From: Archegozetes longisetosus
Lineage: Eukaryota > Arthropoda > Arachnida > Sarcoptiformes > Trhypochthoniidae
DNA: 64,000 nt
Direction: 5' to 3'
Assembly (NCBI GenBank): GCA_018873245.2
Contig: JAEMBT020000002.1
Location: forward strand, 9,646,001-9,710,000
Part shown: positions 1 to 10,700 of the stretch, piece by piece
Layout: each line of letters opens with the position of its first letter
How positions within the stretch are numbered: the first letter of the stretch is position 1
The notes under the pieces: model-generated
Database searches by the model: none
Seen by the model: the letters and a program-made list of their open reading frames with translations, nothing else
Told to the model about the DNA's origin: nothing
Made by a program: the position numbers and the translations under genes

Positions 1-170
1 GACTACTTATTTAGAGATTAATACTTCAGTCTTCTTAGCTTATGTGCAATAGTCTGTTAAGTTCAACAAGCTCTCTAATTTAACGATATAATCACTTTGG
101 ATTTAAAGTGCTTATCAATTTCATTCAAGGTTAAAATCCAATAAAAAGCTTTACACTTCATGAGATAAGA

Positions 171-285
171 AGTCATATACATATAGCGGTTCTAGCCCGT
201 ACGAGCTAGTACTTTTTTGTACTAGTAAAATTATCCATCAAATTAACAATTTTTCACCCTAAAAATCAATAAATTCACGCTAAAA
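171..285 (+). repeat. Left copy of a ~110-bp dispersed/inverted repeat
   Basis: This segment starts AGTCATATACATATAGCGG and is matched in reverse complement near 13,735-13,845. Over the first ~80 bases the two copies differ at only one or two positions, and then they diverge around a small indel. The outer end is 5'-AG, and the other copy ends CT-3'. Both copies abut the bases AAGA on their outer sides. It could be one end of a very long element or just one of two dispersed repeats; see the findings. Nothing else is recognisable in bases 1-751. Confidence 0.75.
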
Positions 286-751
286 ATTAAAAAAAAATCA
301 CCGAAATTCAATCAAAAAAAAGCTAAGACAAACTAGTGAATTTTTATTCTAGTCTGTGACCAAAGTACGTGTACTAGATTCAGTAAAATTATTAATATTT
401 CCTGTTAAAACTATAAAGAATACTCATATTTTAAAAATTACTTTTAAAAATGCTCCATGTGTTTCATTAATATTTATATTATTATCAAAATATTAATAAA
501 TATTCAAGTACCAAGTAATGAGTACTTAAGAGAGTTCAGGAAAATACTAATTTCTATAACGAAAATAAGAGAGAAAAGAATATAAAATATGCCTTAAAAT
601 GACATGTAGAAATTATTATTATAAACATGCAAAAACATTCAATATGTATTATTAGAAAAAATAGTTGTTCAGAATGTAAAATTGATAATGATAAATATAA
701 AAAATGAACGAGTGTGTTAAGGTCTCAAAAGATAAATAATTGATTTAAAAA

Positions 752-1147
752 GGAATCGTCCACTAATAACGTTACGCCAAAATGACCTTTTCGTGGGGAC
801 CCCCTAACCCATGTTACGCTGTAGTTTGCAAGGCTTTAACACCACCCTACCCCTAGATGGAACGTTACATTTTTTCAAACCTTTAGTTTATGAGTATTTC
901 GCACATAACACGAAAATAATGTCAAATTTGATCTATTCTTATTATAAGAACACTACTATTAGTGAGAATAATTAATAAATTGAACTTAATCACTACTTAG
1001 TTGTGGTTTTTTATGCAAGAAAACTAAGTAAAAGAATGTAACGTTACATTGCTTTCAAGGCCTACCCCCATCATGTTACAATTTGTTACATTTAGCTCTT
1101 GATGCCCCCTACCCCCTTTCAGCGTAACGTTATTAATGGACGATGCC
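752..1147. mobile_element. Non-autonomous TIR element (MITE-like, 396 bp)
   Basis: It has 26-bp terminal inverted repeats at 752-777 and 1122-1147, matching at 24 of 26 positions; the conserved core is ATCGTCCA then TAATAACGTTACGC. Inside each end are runs of C or G (near 800-812 and 1104-1114) and scattered GTTACA words, so the two halves are partly symmetrical. There is no coding capacity. I could not find a clear target-site duplication, so the superfamily is open. Its right end overlaps the end of the broken Tigger reading frame, so it seems to have inserted into or beside the 3' part of that element. Confidence 0.7.
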
Positions 1148-2330
1148 AAATGAAATTATAATTCAAATAAATAAAAAATGGATTTTGTATTAAGATTAAA
1201 AGTAGATAATGAATTTTATAATGATTATATACGCTGTCAGGAACCTCTTTAAGACTTGAATCCATCAAATATATAGCTTTCAATAGTGTTATAGTTTTGA
1301 CTGCATCCGAACAGTCTTGATCTAAATTTTGATCTAATAATTCGATGATATATTCAAGCATTTTATTGCGATAGCGCTGTTTGAAACTCATAATAATTCC
1401 AGCATCTAATGCTTGCAAACGTGAAGTCATGTTTGGTGACAGAAACAATAGTTTAATGTTATTTAGATTAAGACTCGGATGACTCGAGCAGTTGTCGAGC
1501 AATACTAAAATGTTACGCTTCTGTCCTCGCATTCGCTTATCCAACTTAAACATTATTTCAGTGAAAGCTTCAGATGTCATCTATGCGGTCTTGTTGTGCA
1601 AGTATAACCAGATCGGCAATTTTTTATACCTCGAAAACAACGCGGATCTTTACTTTTGCCTATTACTACCAATAATCGGTCAGAGCCGTCATAGTTCACG
1701 ATCAGTAAAACAGTTACTCTTTCTTTGTTCTTCTTAAAACCTTTCGAAGACTCTTCGGGTAGAGCATAAGTTTTATTTTGATATAAACGCCAAAACATTA
1801 GTTTCGTCGATATTGAACACGTCTCGAGCCGAATATGAACTGTACTTTTCTGGTAACTCAATTTTCCACTTGAGTACTATTTCTTCCGCAACTGATTCGG
1901 ATTCACCACGTTTTTGCTCATATATCAGATTAAATCGTTTGACAAAACGTGTTATGAAGCCATTGCTAGTTTTGAAGTTATGAATATTCAGCTCTTTAGC
2001 GAACTTATTGGCTTTAACTCTCAATAGCAAACCATTAATAGAGCCGTTTTGTTGTCTTTTATTTCTGACCCAAAGAATCGACGCCTTATCGAGTTCTGGA
2101 TAATTAGATCCACGATTTCGTTTTGTTGATTTCAAGTCTTTTTTGTTTAGTTTACTCGCAAGTAATGAATATTTTTCCTTATTCTTCAAAATTCCACTAA
2201 TATTCGATTTATTCTTTAAACCGTATTTTGTAACGATTAAATCGTAATCAATTCTGTTCTCAACATCTTTAATAATTTTCGATTTATTTTCTAGAGAAAT
2301 ACTTTCACGTTTTTATTTAATTGAAGCCAT
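1119..2330 (-). pseudogene. Broken Tigger/pogo transposase
   Basis: This encodes a transposase of the pogo/Tigger branch of the Tc1-mariner superfamily. From the ATG at 2330 there is an N-terminal CENP-B-type helix-turn-helix, then a second HTH of the Tc5/CENP-B type (about 2050-1920). The DDE catalytic domain follows, with the FNIDETN motif (about 1820), GKSKDPRCF (about 1650), LLDNCSSHP (about 1475) and an LFLSPNMTSRLQALD block. The gene is dead: the sixth codon is a stop (TAA), and frame changes around 1800 and 1600 split the catalytic domain into three frames. The last about 35 codons run into unrelated sequence. It was once an active cut-and-paste transposase. Confidence 0.85.
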
Positions 2331-2467
2331 ATTTGTTATTAATTTGTTTGTATTTGTCGATTATTCGTTTGTTATAATTTTCGATTGAAAAAATAAATGT
2401 TTTACAGTTTGCTAAAAATAGTTCACTATAAATATATAGTATTCGTACTGTTGGTGCTTTGGAATGT

Positions 2468-2520
2468 GTTCACTATAAGCGGGTTTTCACTATAAGCGGG
2501 TTCACTATATCCGGGAGAGA
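2468..2520 (-). repeat. Subterminal repeats at the 5' end of the Tigger element
   Basis: Three tandem copies of a ~16-bp unit, CACTATAAGCGGGTT or a close variant, end in a CCGGGAGAGAG motif. Repeated words of this kind near the end are typical of pogo/Tigger elements, where the transposase binds. They lie about 140 bp upstream of the transposase start. I found no matching inverted copy on the other side, so the 3' terminus is probably lost. Confidence 0.65.
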
Positions 2521-2523
2521 GCG

Positions 2524-3168
2524 TATAATCATATATGAAATATTACATCTCTGAGGACAAAGGTTACAGTTTTATTACAAGTTAAAATTTAATTATTAAT
2601 GTAAATTACATCGATTATTATGATATATAAATTGTAATTATATAACAGCAAATATAATTTCTGTAAAATAGAACAATTATTTATAATTCTCTCCTCTCTC
2701 GTCAATAAATTTTTCCATCTTTCTGGCAATTTTTTTGCTGCACTATAGTATATCGGACAGACAAGAGGCGGGGTGTGGGTCATCATTGGAAAGCTTATGA
2801 TGAGTGGTATCAATATATGTAGATATCAATTGCCGCACATCAAAGATAAAATAGTTATGAGGATTCAAATCATGAAAATCCGCATAGACGCCTATTATTC
2901 AAATATTTATTATTTTAATTTTATAAAACTTTTTAAAATTGTATAATAAATTATTTTTGATAGCCATGGTAAAATATTTTATTTATATGATTATAGCCAA
3001 AGATTTGATCGCATATTTCTAAATAAAAATAAGAAAAATATTTAATTTGTGATAATATATCGACAAAACATTAGAATATATGTAATAAATAATATTATTG
3101 TGCCAATATCATATTTTAATGCCTGAAATTTTCCCTTAGAAATATCTTTTCGTCTTCATTCTGTAAAT
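2524..3168. other. No gene seen
   Basis: AT-rich sequence between the Tigger relic and the next element. Short reading frames on both strands have no recognisable motif and poor composition. Confidence 0.6.
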
Positions 3169-4063
3169 ATCGTAGGTTTTTTTTATAAGGGACAACAAGT
3201 ATAGGGGACGCTGTGTATCAAACTTTGGGACGCAATAACAAGAGGCACGATTTAGTTGTCAATAGTTTGGGACAAAACAAACCCACGCTTTATATACAGT
3301 TATTTTTTTAAAACTTTTATTTTGTGTTATTGACTTAATTGACTGAAAACTATGCCAAAGATTCAGAAAAAGAAGAGAATGACGACGAAGATAACGAGGG
3401 CGAGAACGGTTCAGTTTTTTAATTTAATTAATTAAAATAAACTTATTTAAGAGAAGTGTTTTCTAAGAACTGAAAATCTTATGGATTTTATTTTTATTTT
3501 GTTTATTAGTCATTCAATTTATCATAATTTTGACTTAAATGAATTGAGTTAAATGTGAATTTTTTAAAAATTTGTTAAAATTGAAGTTTTAAAAAACTAA
3601 GATTAGTAGTGGTAAAAGTCTATTAGTGATGACAAAATGAGAGCTCGAGCAGTGTTGACAAGATGAGCGCGAGCAGTGATGATAAAATGAGAGCGCGAGC
3701 ATAGTAATGACAAAATGAGAGCGCGAGCATAGTAATGACAAAATGCGAGCGTGAGCCTAGTGGTGGTAAAATAAGAGTGTGAGACTAGTGATGACAATGT
3801 GAGCGCGAGCTTTATGATTTTAATTTTCATAATTCTTCGAATATATATATCGAAAATAAAATCTAATATTTTTATAATAATGAAATTCTCCACTCATTCT
3901 CAAGACTTAAGCCAACACTTTTTACATTGATACTAAGATAATATAAAAGTACTGAATGTTCGATGCTCTCATCATCGAACATTCATTCCCTTTATATTTG
4001 TATCTTTTTTTTGTTAATAGTTTGTCCCGAGTCAAAATTGTCCCTTATAAAAAAACCTACGAT
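3169..4063. mobile_element. 895-bp TIR element carrying a minisatellite
   Basis: The ends form an inverted repeat of about 26 bases: ATCGTAGG, a T-tract and TATAAGGGACAA on the left, and the complement TTGTCCCTTATA, an A-tract and CCTACGAT on the right. Between them there is no transposase-like frame, so the element is non-autonomous or decayed. It contains the tandem array annotated separately. The superfamily is unknown to me. Confidence 0.7.
3627..3810 (+). repeat. Degenerate minisatellite, about 7 copies
   Basis: Units of about 24-29 bases with the consensus GATGACAAAATGAG then AGCGCGAGCATAGT are repeated about seven times. Adjacent central copies are nearly identical and the outer copies are more diverged. 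The unit is much richer in G and C than its surroundings. The array lies wholly inside the 895-bp TIR element. Confidence 0.8.
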
Positions 4064-4210
4064 AAAATTAAAAGTTGTTTTACTTTTTGAACACCCCTTA
4101 TTATATTTTATAAAATAAAATATTAATTATTATATTGATTCATGAAACAAATAATATTAGAAATATTTTATAAACTAAATTACCATGTAAAATTATACAA
4201 AAGCATTAGA

Positions 4211-4542
4211 ACCCAAGTCTGTTGGCGTAGTGGTCAAGACGCTGACAGAGCAAGCCTTGGGGAGCGGGTTCGAATCCCGCTGTGGCGTACTGCTTCCTTC
4301 TATCCAGGTAACACTTGACCGAGAGGGAAGAGAAGGCTCAGGGGGATCTTCGACGACCGCGGTCCTAAACCGAGGGACGTAACTCGGTAGATTCTGGTCT
4401 CTGAGACTACAAGACGACAGACTCGGAGGGCTCAGGTGTGTCCTCTTAAAACTGTGACACCATCGTCGCGGCAATACCACTGAGTACAAGCGGCGACCCC
4501 TGGCCTTAGTTGTGGGCTGTGCAGGGGGAACAACAAACAAAA
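4211..4542 (+). mobile_element. tRNA-derived SINE with 12-bp target-site duplications
   Basis: A 332-bp insertion is flanked by the direct repeat AAAAGCATTAGA at 4199-4210 and 4543-4554. Its head is tRNA-like, with an A box TGGCGTAGTGG at 4223-4233 and a canonical B box GGTTCGAATCC at 4267-4277, spaced as in an RNA polymerase III promoter. A GC-rich body of about 240 bases follows, and the tail is short and A-rich (AACAAACAAAAA). The exact 12-bp duplications point to a fairly recent LINE-assisted insertion. The long minus-strand frame across it is not a gene. Confidence 0.88.
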
Positions 4543-4934
4543 AAAAGCATTAGAGTTTACTAAAAATTCATTTTTAATATAAAATAATAATAACAAAACT
4601 AAGCTATTTCATTATTGTTAATAGTCTATTAAAGCATATATAATTCTTTATGAAATATTAGTTTACGTAGTATATGTAAAAATAACACATAATTATTATG
4701 TAACAACATTACATCATATATTTATTTTTGCAAAATATAGCACATGTCATTCATATCTATAAAATGTGTTATTATTAGTAAACAATAGTGTATATTTGTT
4801 ATGATCAACACTATTAAACTTAATTAATTATTAAAGTATTTTTATGGTGAATTTTATTATTTAATTGGTTTAATATGACCAATATTAATGAATGAGCTAG
4901 TTACTTTTAATGTTCAATTAAATTTAGTTAAACA

Positions 4935-7340
4935 ATGTCATCTCAATTATTGGATAAGTTTAATATCATAGCAAAAATAACACCCGAAGACCTGAAAATC
5001 AAAATCAAATTATTTTACATTTTCGACGACTGGAATGGATATAACTTACTGTTTATCACACATGAGGACCAGTGCTATGGATTGGGATCTAACTCTAAGG
5101 GCGGACTAGGTTTGGGACACAAGATTCCTATAGAGACATCAGAACCGATACCTGAGCTCAATGGACAGGGAATTACCCGATTATTTAACGGAAGAAATTT
5201 TGTTGCGGCACTTAATGACCGACACCGGGTGTTCACGTGGGGCGAAAATAGTTCCGGTGTATTGGGTCGGCTAGATAGCATAGAAAATACATTAAAGCCG
5301 GCCATAGTTAACACATTGAAGGACACAGATATCAGTGATTTGAGTTGCAATTCATATCATACGCTGGCACTTGCTATCAATGGACAGGTATATGAATGGG
5401 GGGATAGTATAGAAACATCCGATAACAGAGTGTTAACCATTTCGACACCAGTTTTGGTGGATTTTGGCGAACACACGGGTAATATCGGAGCCGTTTATTG
5501 TGGTTTCTGGACATCACTGGCGCTAACCACCGGTGGACAGGTATATGTTTGGCCACATAATTATAGGCCGGTTATCATAGACGGCTTGTGTGGTATCCGT
5601 AGTATTGCGACAACAATTGATACGATATATTTGTTGACCGGCGCGGGTGTCGTATATTTTTATGACACCAGGCAGCTTATGGCTGATTACAGAAATAGTA
5701 ATAACGGATCAGCCGTCCAAATGGCATCGAAACCGGTGATATCGGATCATACGTTCAGTAAACTATATAGATTACAATCGTACCAAATTTACGATCAAAA
5801 TATTGTTGGTATAACCAGTGATAGTAATTTAATAGTAATTATATATCGAAAAAATAAAATGTCTAATACTATACACATGAATATCACTGAATTTGATAAT
5901 ATTATCGACATTTTTGCCAACACTATGCAAATAACATATAAAACTATACGTATAAATAATGATTATATTAATAATCAAGATAAAAATAACAAATGTAAAC
6001 AGTTTAAAAATGATCATGTGTATAAAGGTAATTTTTAAAAAATATCATAGTAAAATAAAAATATATTATAAATATTGTAATATTAATATATAATTTGTTT
6101 TTGTTTACTAGATCGTGGTGTATTAAAGATTTTATTTGATATAAATGAAACAATTGGTCATGGTAGTTTTGGTACAGTGTTTAAGGCCAGACATAAATAT
6201 TATGACAATGGCCATTCATATTATGCAATCAAAAAAGTTATAATTGAAGGTACATTTATAGATAATTGAATAATATGAAATTTATTATCAATAAAAAAAA
6301 TTATTTAAATCAAGAATTAAGCGATGACTTCAAGAATTATGTCTTAATTGAAACCAAAAACATGATTAAGGTTGAATCAAAATATGTGGTTCAGTATCAC
6401 AAGTCATGGATTGAAGGGAACACACTATACATACAAATGAATTTATGCGCCGGTAGTCTACAGAATATTCTTAATGTCAGATATCAAGCGTTTGATAGAC
6501 ACCACAACAAACCGTTGGATTGCATTGAATACTATTTTTGGTGCGAAATATTCAAAGAGATATTAGAAGCGGTTCAATATCTTCATGAATTGCATCCACC
6601 GGTTATACACCGGGACCTCAAACCCGATAATATACTCATATCATCGTATAATAAATGGTGGGACAGAAATATCAAGTTATGTGACTTTGGTTTGGCCACA
6701 GTTCACGATCGGGCCATACATGAGATGACATTCTATAAGCACTCGTCAGATGTGGGCACCCGTGCATATCAGGCACCCGAAGTGGGACAAGGATTTAAAT
6801 ATAACCACAAAGTGGACGTTTATAGTTTGGCTATCATTGCATTAAAAATGTTTGATATAGATTTATGCGAATTTTATCTCGATGAGTATGTACACAAATT
6901 TAAAATTACCAGTAATTTAAATTATCTATATAATTTTAAAAAATAAATTTAGACCTAAACTGAATTATTCATCGGACGATACTGTATTAAACAGTGCTGT
7001 GTATAAATTGCAAACACATTTGCTAAATATGGCGACCGGTATCGGAAACCCGTCGGGAATTACCGAACGGGAATGGAATTCCCGACCCGAGTGTTCACAC
7101 GTATTGAACTCGTATATCGAGTGGTCTATCGATAGACATATAATTAGAAAACATGAAAATTTTGACTCATATTTAGCTCACTTTCGTCAACTCGATTGTC
7201 AATTATTTTACAATTATCTATCATTTAAGGCCAAAAAATCTGATTATATCGACTATAGTCATGTGTCCAGTGCTTGGAAACCAATGCCTCTTAAACCTAA
7301 TACAATCTATGAAATTGACGAATATTTTAAAAATAAATAA
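4935..7340 (+). CDS. RCC1-repeat / eIF2-alpha-kinase-like fusion protein (729 aa)
   Basis: Four exons (4935-6027, 6112-6249, 6315-6885, 6953-7340) join in frame; the introns are 65-84 bp. Residues 1-364 form a beta-propeller of RCC1-type repeats, seen as GLGSNSKGGLGLG, VFTWGENSSGVLG, VYEWGDS and VYVWPHN. Residues 365 to about 640 are a protein kinase with an intact core: glycine loop GHGSFGTV (380-387), AIKK lysine (405), HRDLKPDN (about 509), DFG (about 534) and an APE-type motif (about 564). The segment VVQYHKSWIEGNTLYIQM resembles eIF2-alpha kinases (GCN2/PEK branch). Animal NEK8/NEK9 combine a kinase with RCC1 repeats in the opposite order. Target and role are unknown. The start is the first ATG in an open exon. 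It converges on the minus-strand gene ending at 7943. Confidence 0.85.
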
Positions 7341-7942
7341 TTTTTATTATATATAAAATAAATTTTATATTGAATTTTTATTTTTAACTTATACAGTATA
7401 TGCTGTATATGCCAAATAAGCTAGATTTTTAATTAAAATATTTACAGCGATTCACGAATGCATTTTAATAGTATACAAAACAATTTTTTGTTTAAAAAAG
7501 TAAGATAACTATGAGTTTTAAAGTTTTATTGCTGCTAGTGTATATTATTAAAACAGCAATATACAAATTATAATAAACAGTGTAAATAACCATTCTCATA
7601 TTTTCAAGCATTAGACACCATGAAGTATGTATAATTTTGCATAATTTTATTTACTTATTTTAAAGATTCGATAATATATTTCTTAATTCATTTAATGCTT
7701 TATAACTGATTTCACTTCAATAAAAGCAAGATACCTTGTTAAAAGTAAATTTTAAATATAATTTAAATAGAGTTACTATATACTGAATATAGTTTAATAA
7801 ATTTTAAATAATTGTAATATGATTTTAAAACGAATATTACAATAAATTGCTTATTATATTGATTTAAAATAAATATTCGAAAATTTGTTTTATTTTTTGC
7901 ATTATAACATCGATATTTTAAGATGGTTAAATTTTTGTAATA
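7341..7942. other. Intergenic between convergent genes
   Basis: Very AT-rich sequence holding the 3' ends of the RCC1-kinase gene (+) and the ubiquitin-like gene (-). No further gene or repeat seen. Confidence 0.6.
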
Positions 7943-10700
7943 TTAGCCAATATAAATAGTATCACCCGATTTGATGCCATACGCGTTGAATTGTTTTACT
8001 CGCTTTAATGTTTTACCATCTTTAAGCATAAGCCTACCGAAGGCTTCTGGTGGACGGAAACAGCCATTGAATGGCTCATCATTTTTTCGCAGACATTGGG
8101 AAAATTCATCCAACGCCTTCCCAACTTGAACCGACACTTGATTTTCGCAAAAATTTGTAATAAATAAGTCCTTTTGTTTTTCATCACACTCTGTTTTATA
8201 AATAACTTTTATCCTCAATTTTGCTAGAGAAAAAAAACAATATTTTTATAAACTTATTTATTATGTTATACAGTGCGTCCAACATAAGCTTTACTAGTTT
8301 TGTGTTTGAATATTTTCTTATTAATTATTTATGGAATAATACTTCTTTACTTAAAATGTAGAGAATCTCCCCAAGTTTTGTTTACCCTCTGTATGGGCAT
8401 ATTTGAGCATATTTTTCTATTACTTTTATGTGCTTAAATAGTTTGATACCAGATTTTATTACAAATATTACTAATTTTAGAGAAAAATAAAATTTATTTT
8501 TATAGTAAATTTATAGCACTATCTATACATATAGTTATTTTCTAATTCTAATTACGAGAAATATATCTAAATGATTTTTATTTAATCGAACCCGATTTCC
8601 TAATCTAAGGAAAAATAAGGATAATTAAGCATTTTTTCAGAGATAATGATGGACTTTTATAGCTTTACTAATCAATGATAAGTAATTTGAATTGGAGCAC
8701 CATTTTGCTCAATACAGTGCTTTAATCATGATATTACTGAACGACATGAGTTCTTTATCATTCTTTGGGGTATATTATTAAACTATTCTTATATGTATTG
8801 TTTAAGTATTGTAGTGTTTGTTGGTTGTCTCCGATATACTTTATCCTTTAAATATCCCCAAAGAAAAAAATCGGCAGTTGTCAGGTCGAGTGATCGGGGA
8901 GGCCATGGCATATTCGATTGTCTCCCAATCCAACGTCCAGGAAAATGGGAATCTAACCACCGTCGCACAGTATATGCGAAGTGTGCAGGAGCCTCATCCT
9001 GTTGAAACCAAAGCCGGTCCCTGACAACTTTACCAGAAATTTGATGCCAAAGATACTCATTCAATAACTCAAGATAGCTTTCAGTATTAACAGTCCCATT
9101 GAAAAAGTAAGGACCCACACGGCCTCCACTCCATACCCTGCCCACTCCATTACAGTTTCTCCAAGTTTGTCTTGCTCAAGATCAATATTTGGGTTTGATG
9201 GTGACCAGTAAACTGTGTTATGTCTGTTTACATGACCATTGACTGAGAACAATGATACATCTGACCATATTATTTTGTCTACAAGTTCTTCATCTTCATT
9301 GTGCATATCGAGACAAAGGCGCGAAAATTCAACACGAGCTTCTGGATCGTCTTAATTAAGGTGATGTATGGTAGTCGGGTGATATGGATGAAAATTAAGG
9401 TCTTTTTTAAGAATTAAATGAGCAGCGCTCTTTGCAATACCAAGCTCTCTTGCCACTCTTCTTACTGACATAAGCTCACCATTCTCGGTTGCTTCAATCA
9501 CCATTTCCTTCACTAGTCCAATTGTATGTTGAGTGCGCCCTGTTTTTGTTCTTTCCTCCCGAGGTTTCTCAACATCTCCATAAGTAAAGAAATTATCGAC
9601 TAATCTTCTGATAGTATTAGATGATGGGCGAAATCCATATTTTCTCTCAGGAGCACGTTGAGTTGAAATCATGCAATCATCAGATATGTTTTTTTCATCT
9701 CTTGTATATTGATATATTCACAATGCAATACACATATTTTCAACATCAGAGAAAATATATGCATTTTAAAATGACATCGAAAATACAAATGAATAATAAC
9801 ATCAGACAACCTGAGATTATATTTATAATTAGCAATAAGGGTACTGTTATTCAATAACATTTATTGTTTTGACGCTTAAAATAAAAACTTCCATCCCACT
9901 TCAATGAAGAGTATTTTTTTACTTTTAGATTTTTTCAAGTATTTATATGATACTCCTTTCATATCATTACGAAAATCACATAAACAAAATACTGGGAGAT
10001 GCTTTATATAACTACGCTATTATCAATTTGATATCCCTATTTACCTATTAAATATAAAAGGATAAAACTAGTAAAGCTTATGTTGGACAACCTATATATA
10101 TTTAAACAAACCAGAAGAGACTTTTTTGATCGAATACTCTAATTTATCGCCACTTTTCATACCCAGCTTACTAAAAGTACTGTTGGCGGGTATTTTAGCG
10201 CCGCTACTGTAGATTCCTACAATTCTTCCATAACGATAACAAACCAATTCAGTTCTTTGCAATAACCAGTCTTCAAAGCCGATATTCTTTTTCACTGAAT
10301 TGATTAAAAAGCTTCTCCTTTTCTGAGGAGTTGGCGCACATTTGCCATTAACTTCAAAATATGACACTAGAAAATCATAAGATGCACAAAATGCAAGAAA
10401 ATTTTTAAATCAAATCAATTTAATTAATTTATTCATTATTTTCTGATTTGAATATAATATCTTATATAAGAAATCTAAATAAGTAATTTCTTAATTACTA
10501 AGAAATAAATATAATTATCTTAAGTAACAACGATTTTATGCCCAGCTTATATACCTATGAATATGTTTGCAATAATAATGGTATAGATGTTACTAACCTT
10601 TGGTTTGAACAGTGGCCGATTTTTTAGCCACGCAAGGTTTGTTATATTTTATAAAATCAACCCTGCCACTTGCAGACAAATCCTTCTTGGAATGCCTCAT
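7943..10700 (-). CDS. Unrecognised protein with two ubiquitin-like (beta-grasp) segments (212 aa)
   Basis: Three exons join in frame on the minus strand: 10598-10700 (ATG at 10700), 10112-10366 and 7943-8223. The donors are AAAG/GTTAGT and TCTG/GTTTGT, and the acceptors are TTTTCTAG and TTCTCTAG. The N-terminus (residues 1-34) is basic. Exon 2 ends with FSKLGMKSGDKLEYS, and exon 3 has the parallel MLKDGKTLKRVKQFNAYG followed by IKSGDTIYIG. Both read like the last strands of a ubiquitin fold, so I suggest two tandem beta-grasp domains, but no family is recognised. There is no C-terminal processing motif beyond the single final glycine. Intron 2 contains a mariner-type element that makes up nearly all its length. 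Function unknown. Confidence 0.7.
8271..10092 (-). mobile_element. Tc1/mariner-superfamily element inside an intron
   Basis: Inverted ends share GTCCAACATAAGCTTTACTA and continue a few bases further. Each end is flanked by a TA dinucleotide (8269-8270 and 10093-10094), as expected for this superfamily. The length of 1,822 bp is longer than a typical 1.3-kb mariner, because long AT-rich stretches lie between each end and the transposase. It is inserted in intron 2 of the ubiquitin-like gene. Its right end is only about 18 bases from that exon's splice donor. Confidence 0.88.
8789..9672 (-). pseudogene. Broken Tc1/mariner-type transposase
   Basis: The N-terminal part has helix-turn-helix regions: SNTIRRLVDNFFTYGDVEKP, then MSVRRVARELGIAKSAAHLI. 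The DDE/D catalytic domain follows, with WSDVSLFSVNGHVNRHNTVY (first Asp), WFQQDEAPAHF (second Asp) and WPPRSLDLTTADFFLWGYLK (third Asp). I count 36 residues between the second and third acids, not the 34 of classical mariner. An in-frame stop near 9355 separates the HTH part from the catalytic part, and a frame change near 9140 (around WAG/VWSGG) splits the catalytic part again. The element cannot move on its own but still looks fairly young. Confidence 0.85.

Noticed and set aside
2589-2813. A minus-strand frame of 74 codons
   Set aside because: Low-complexity ending, no motif, and no start or splice context.
4214-4290. A possible tRNA gene (good A and B boxes)
   Set aside because: It is the head of a 332-bp unit with an A-rich tail and 12-bp target duplications, so it is a SINE promoter, not a working tRNA gene.
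4193-4540. A 115-codon minus-strand reading frame
   Set aside because: It lies wholly over the SINE and follows its GC-rich body; no protein motif or splice context.
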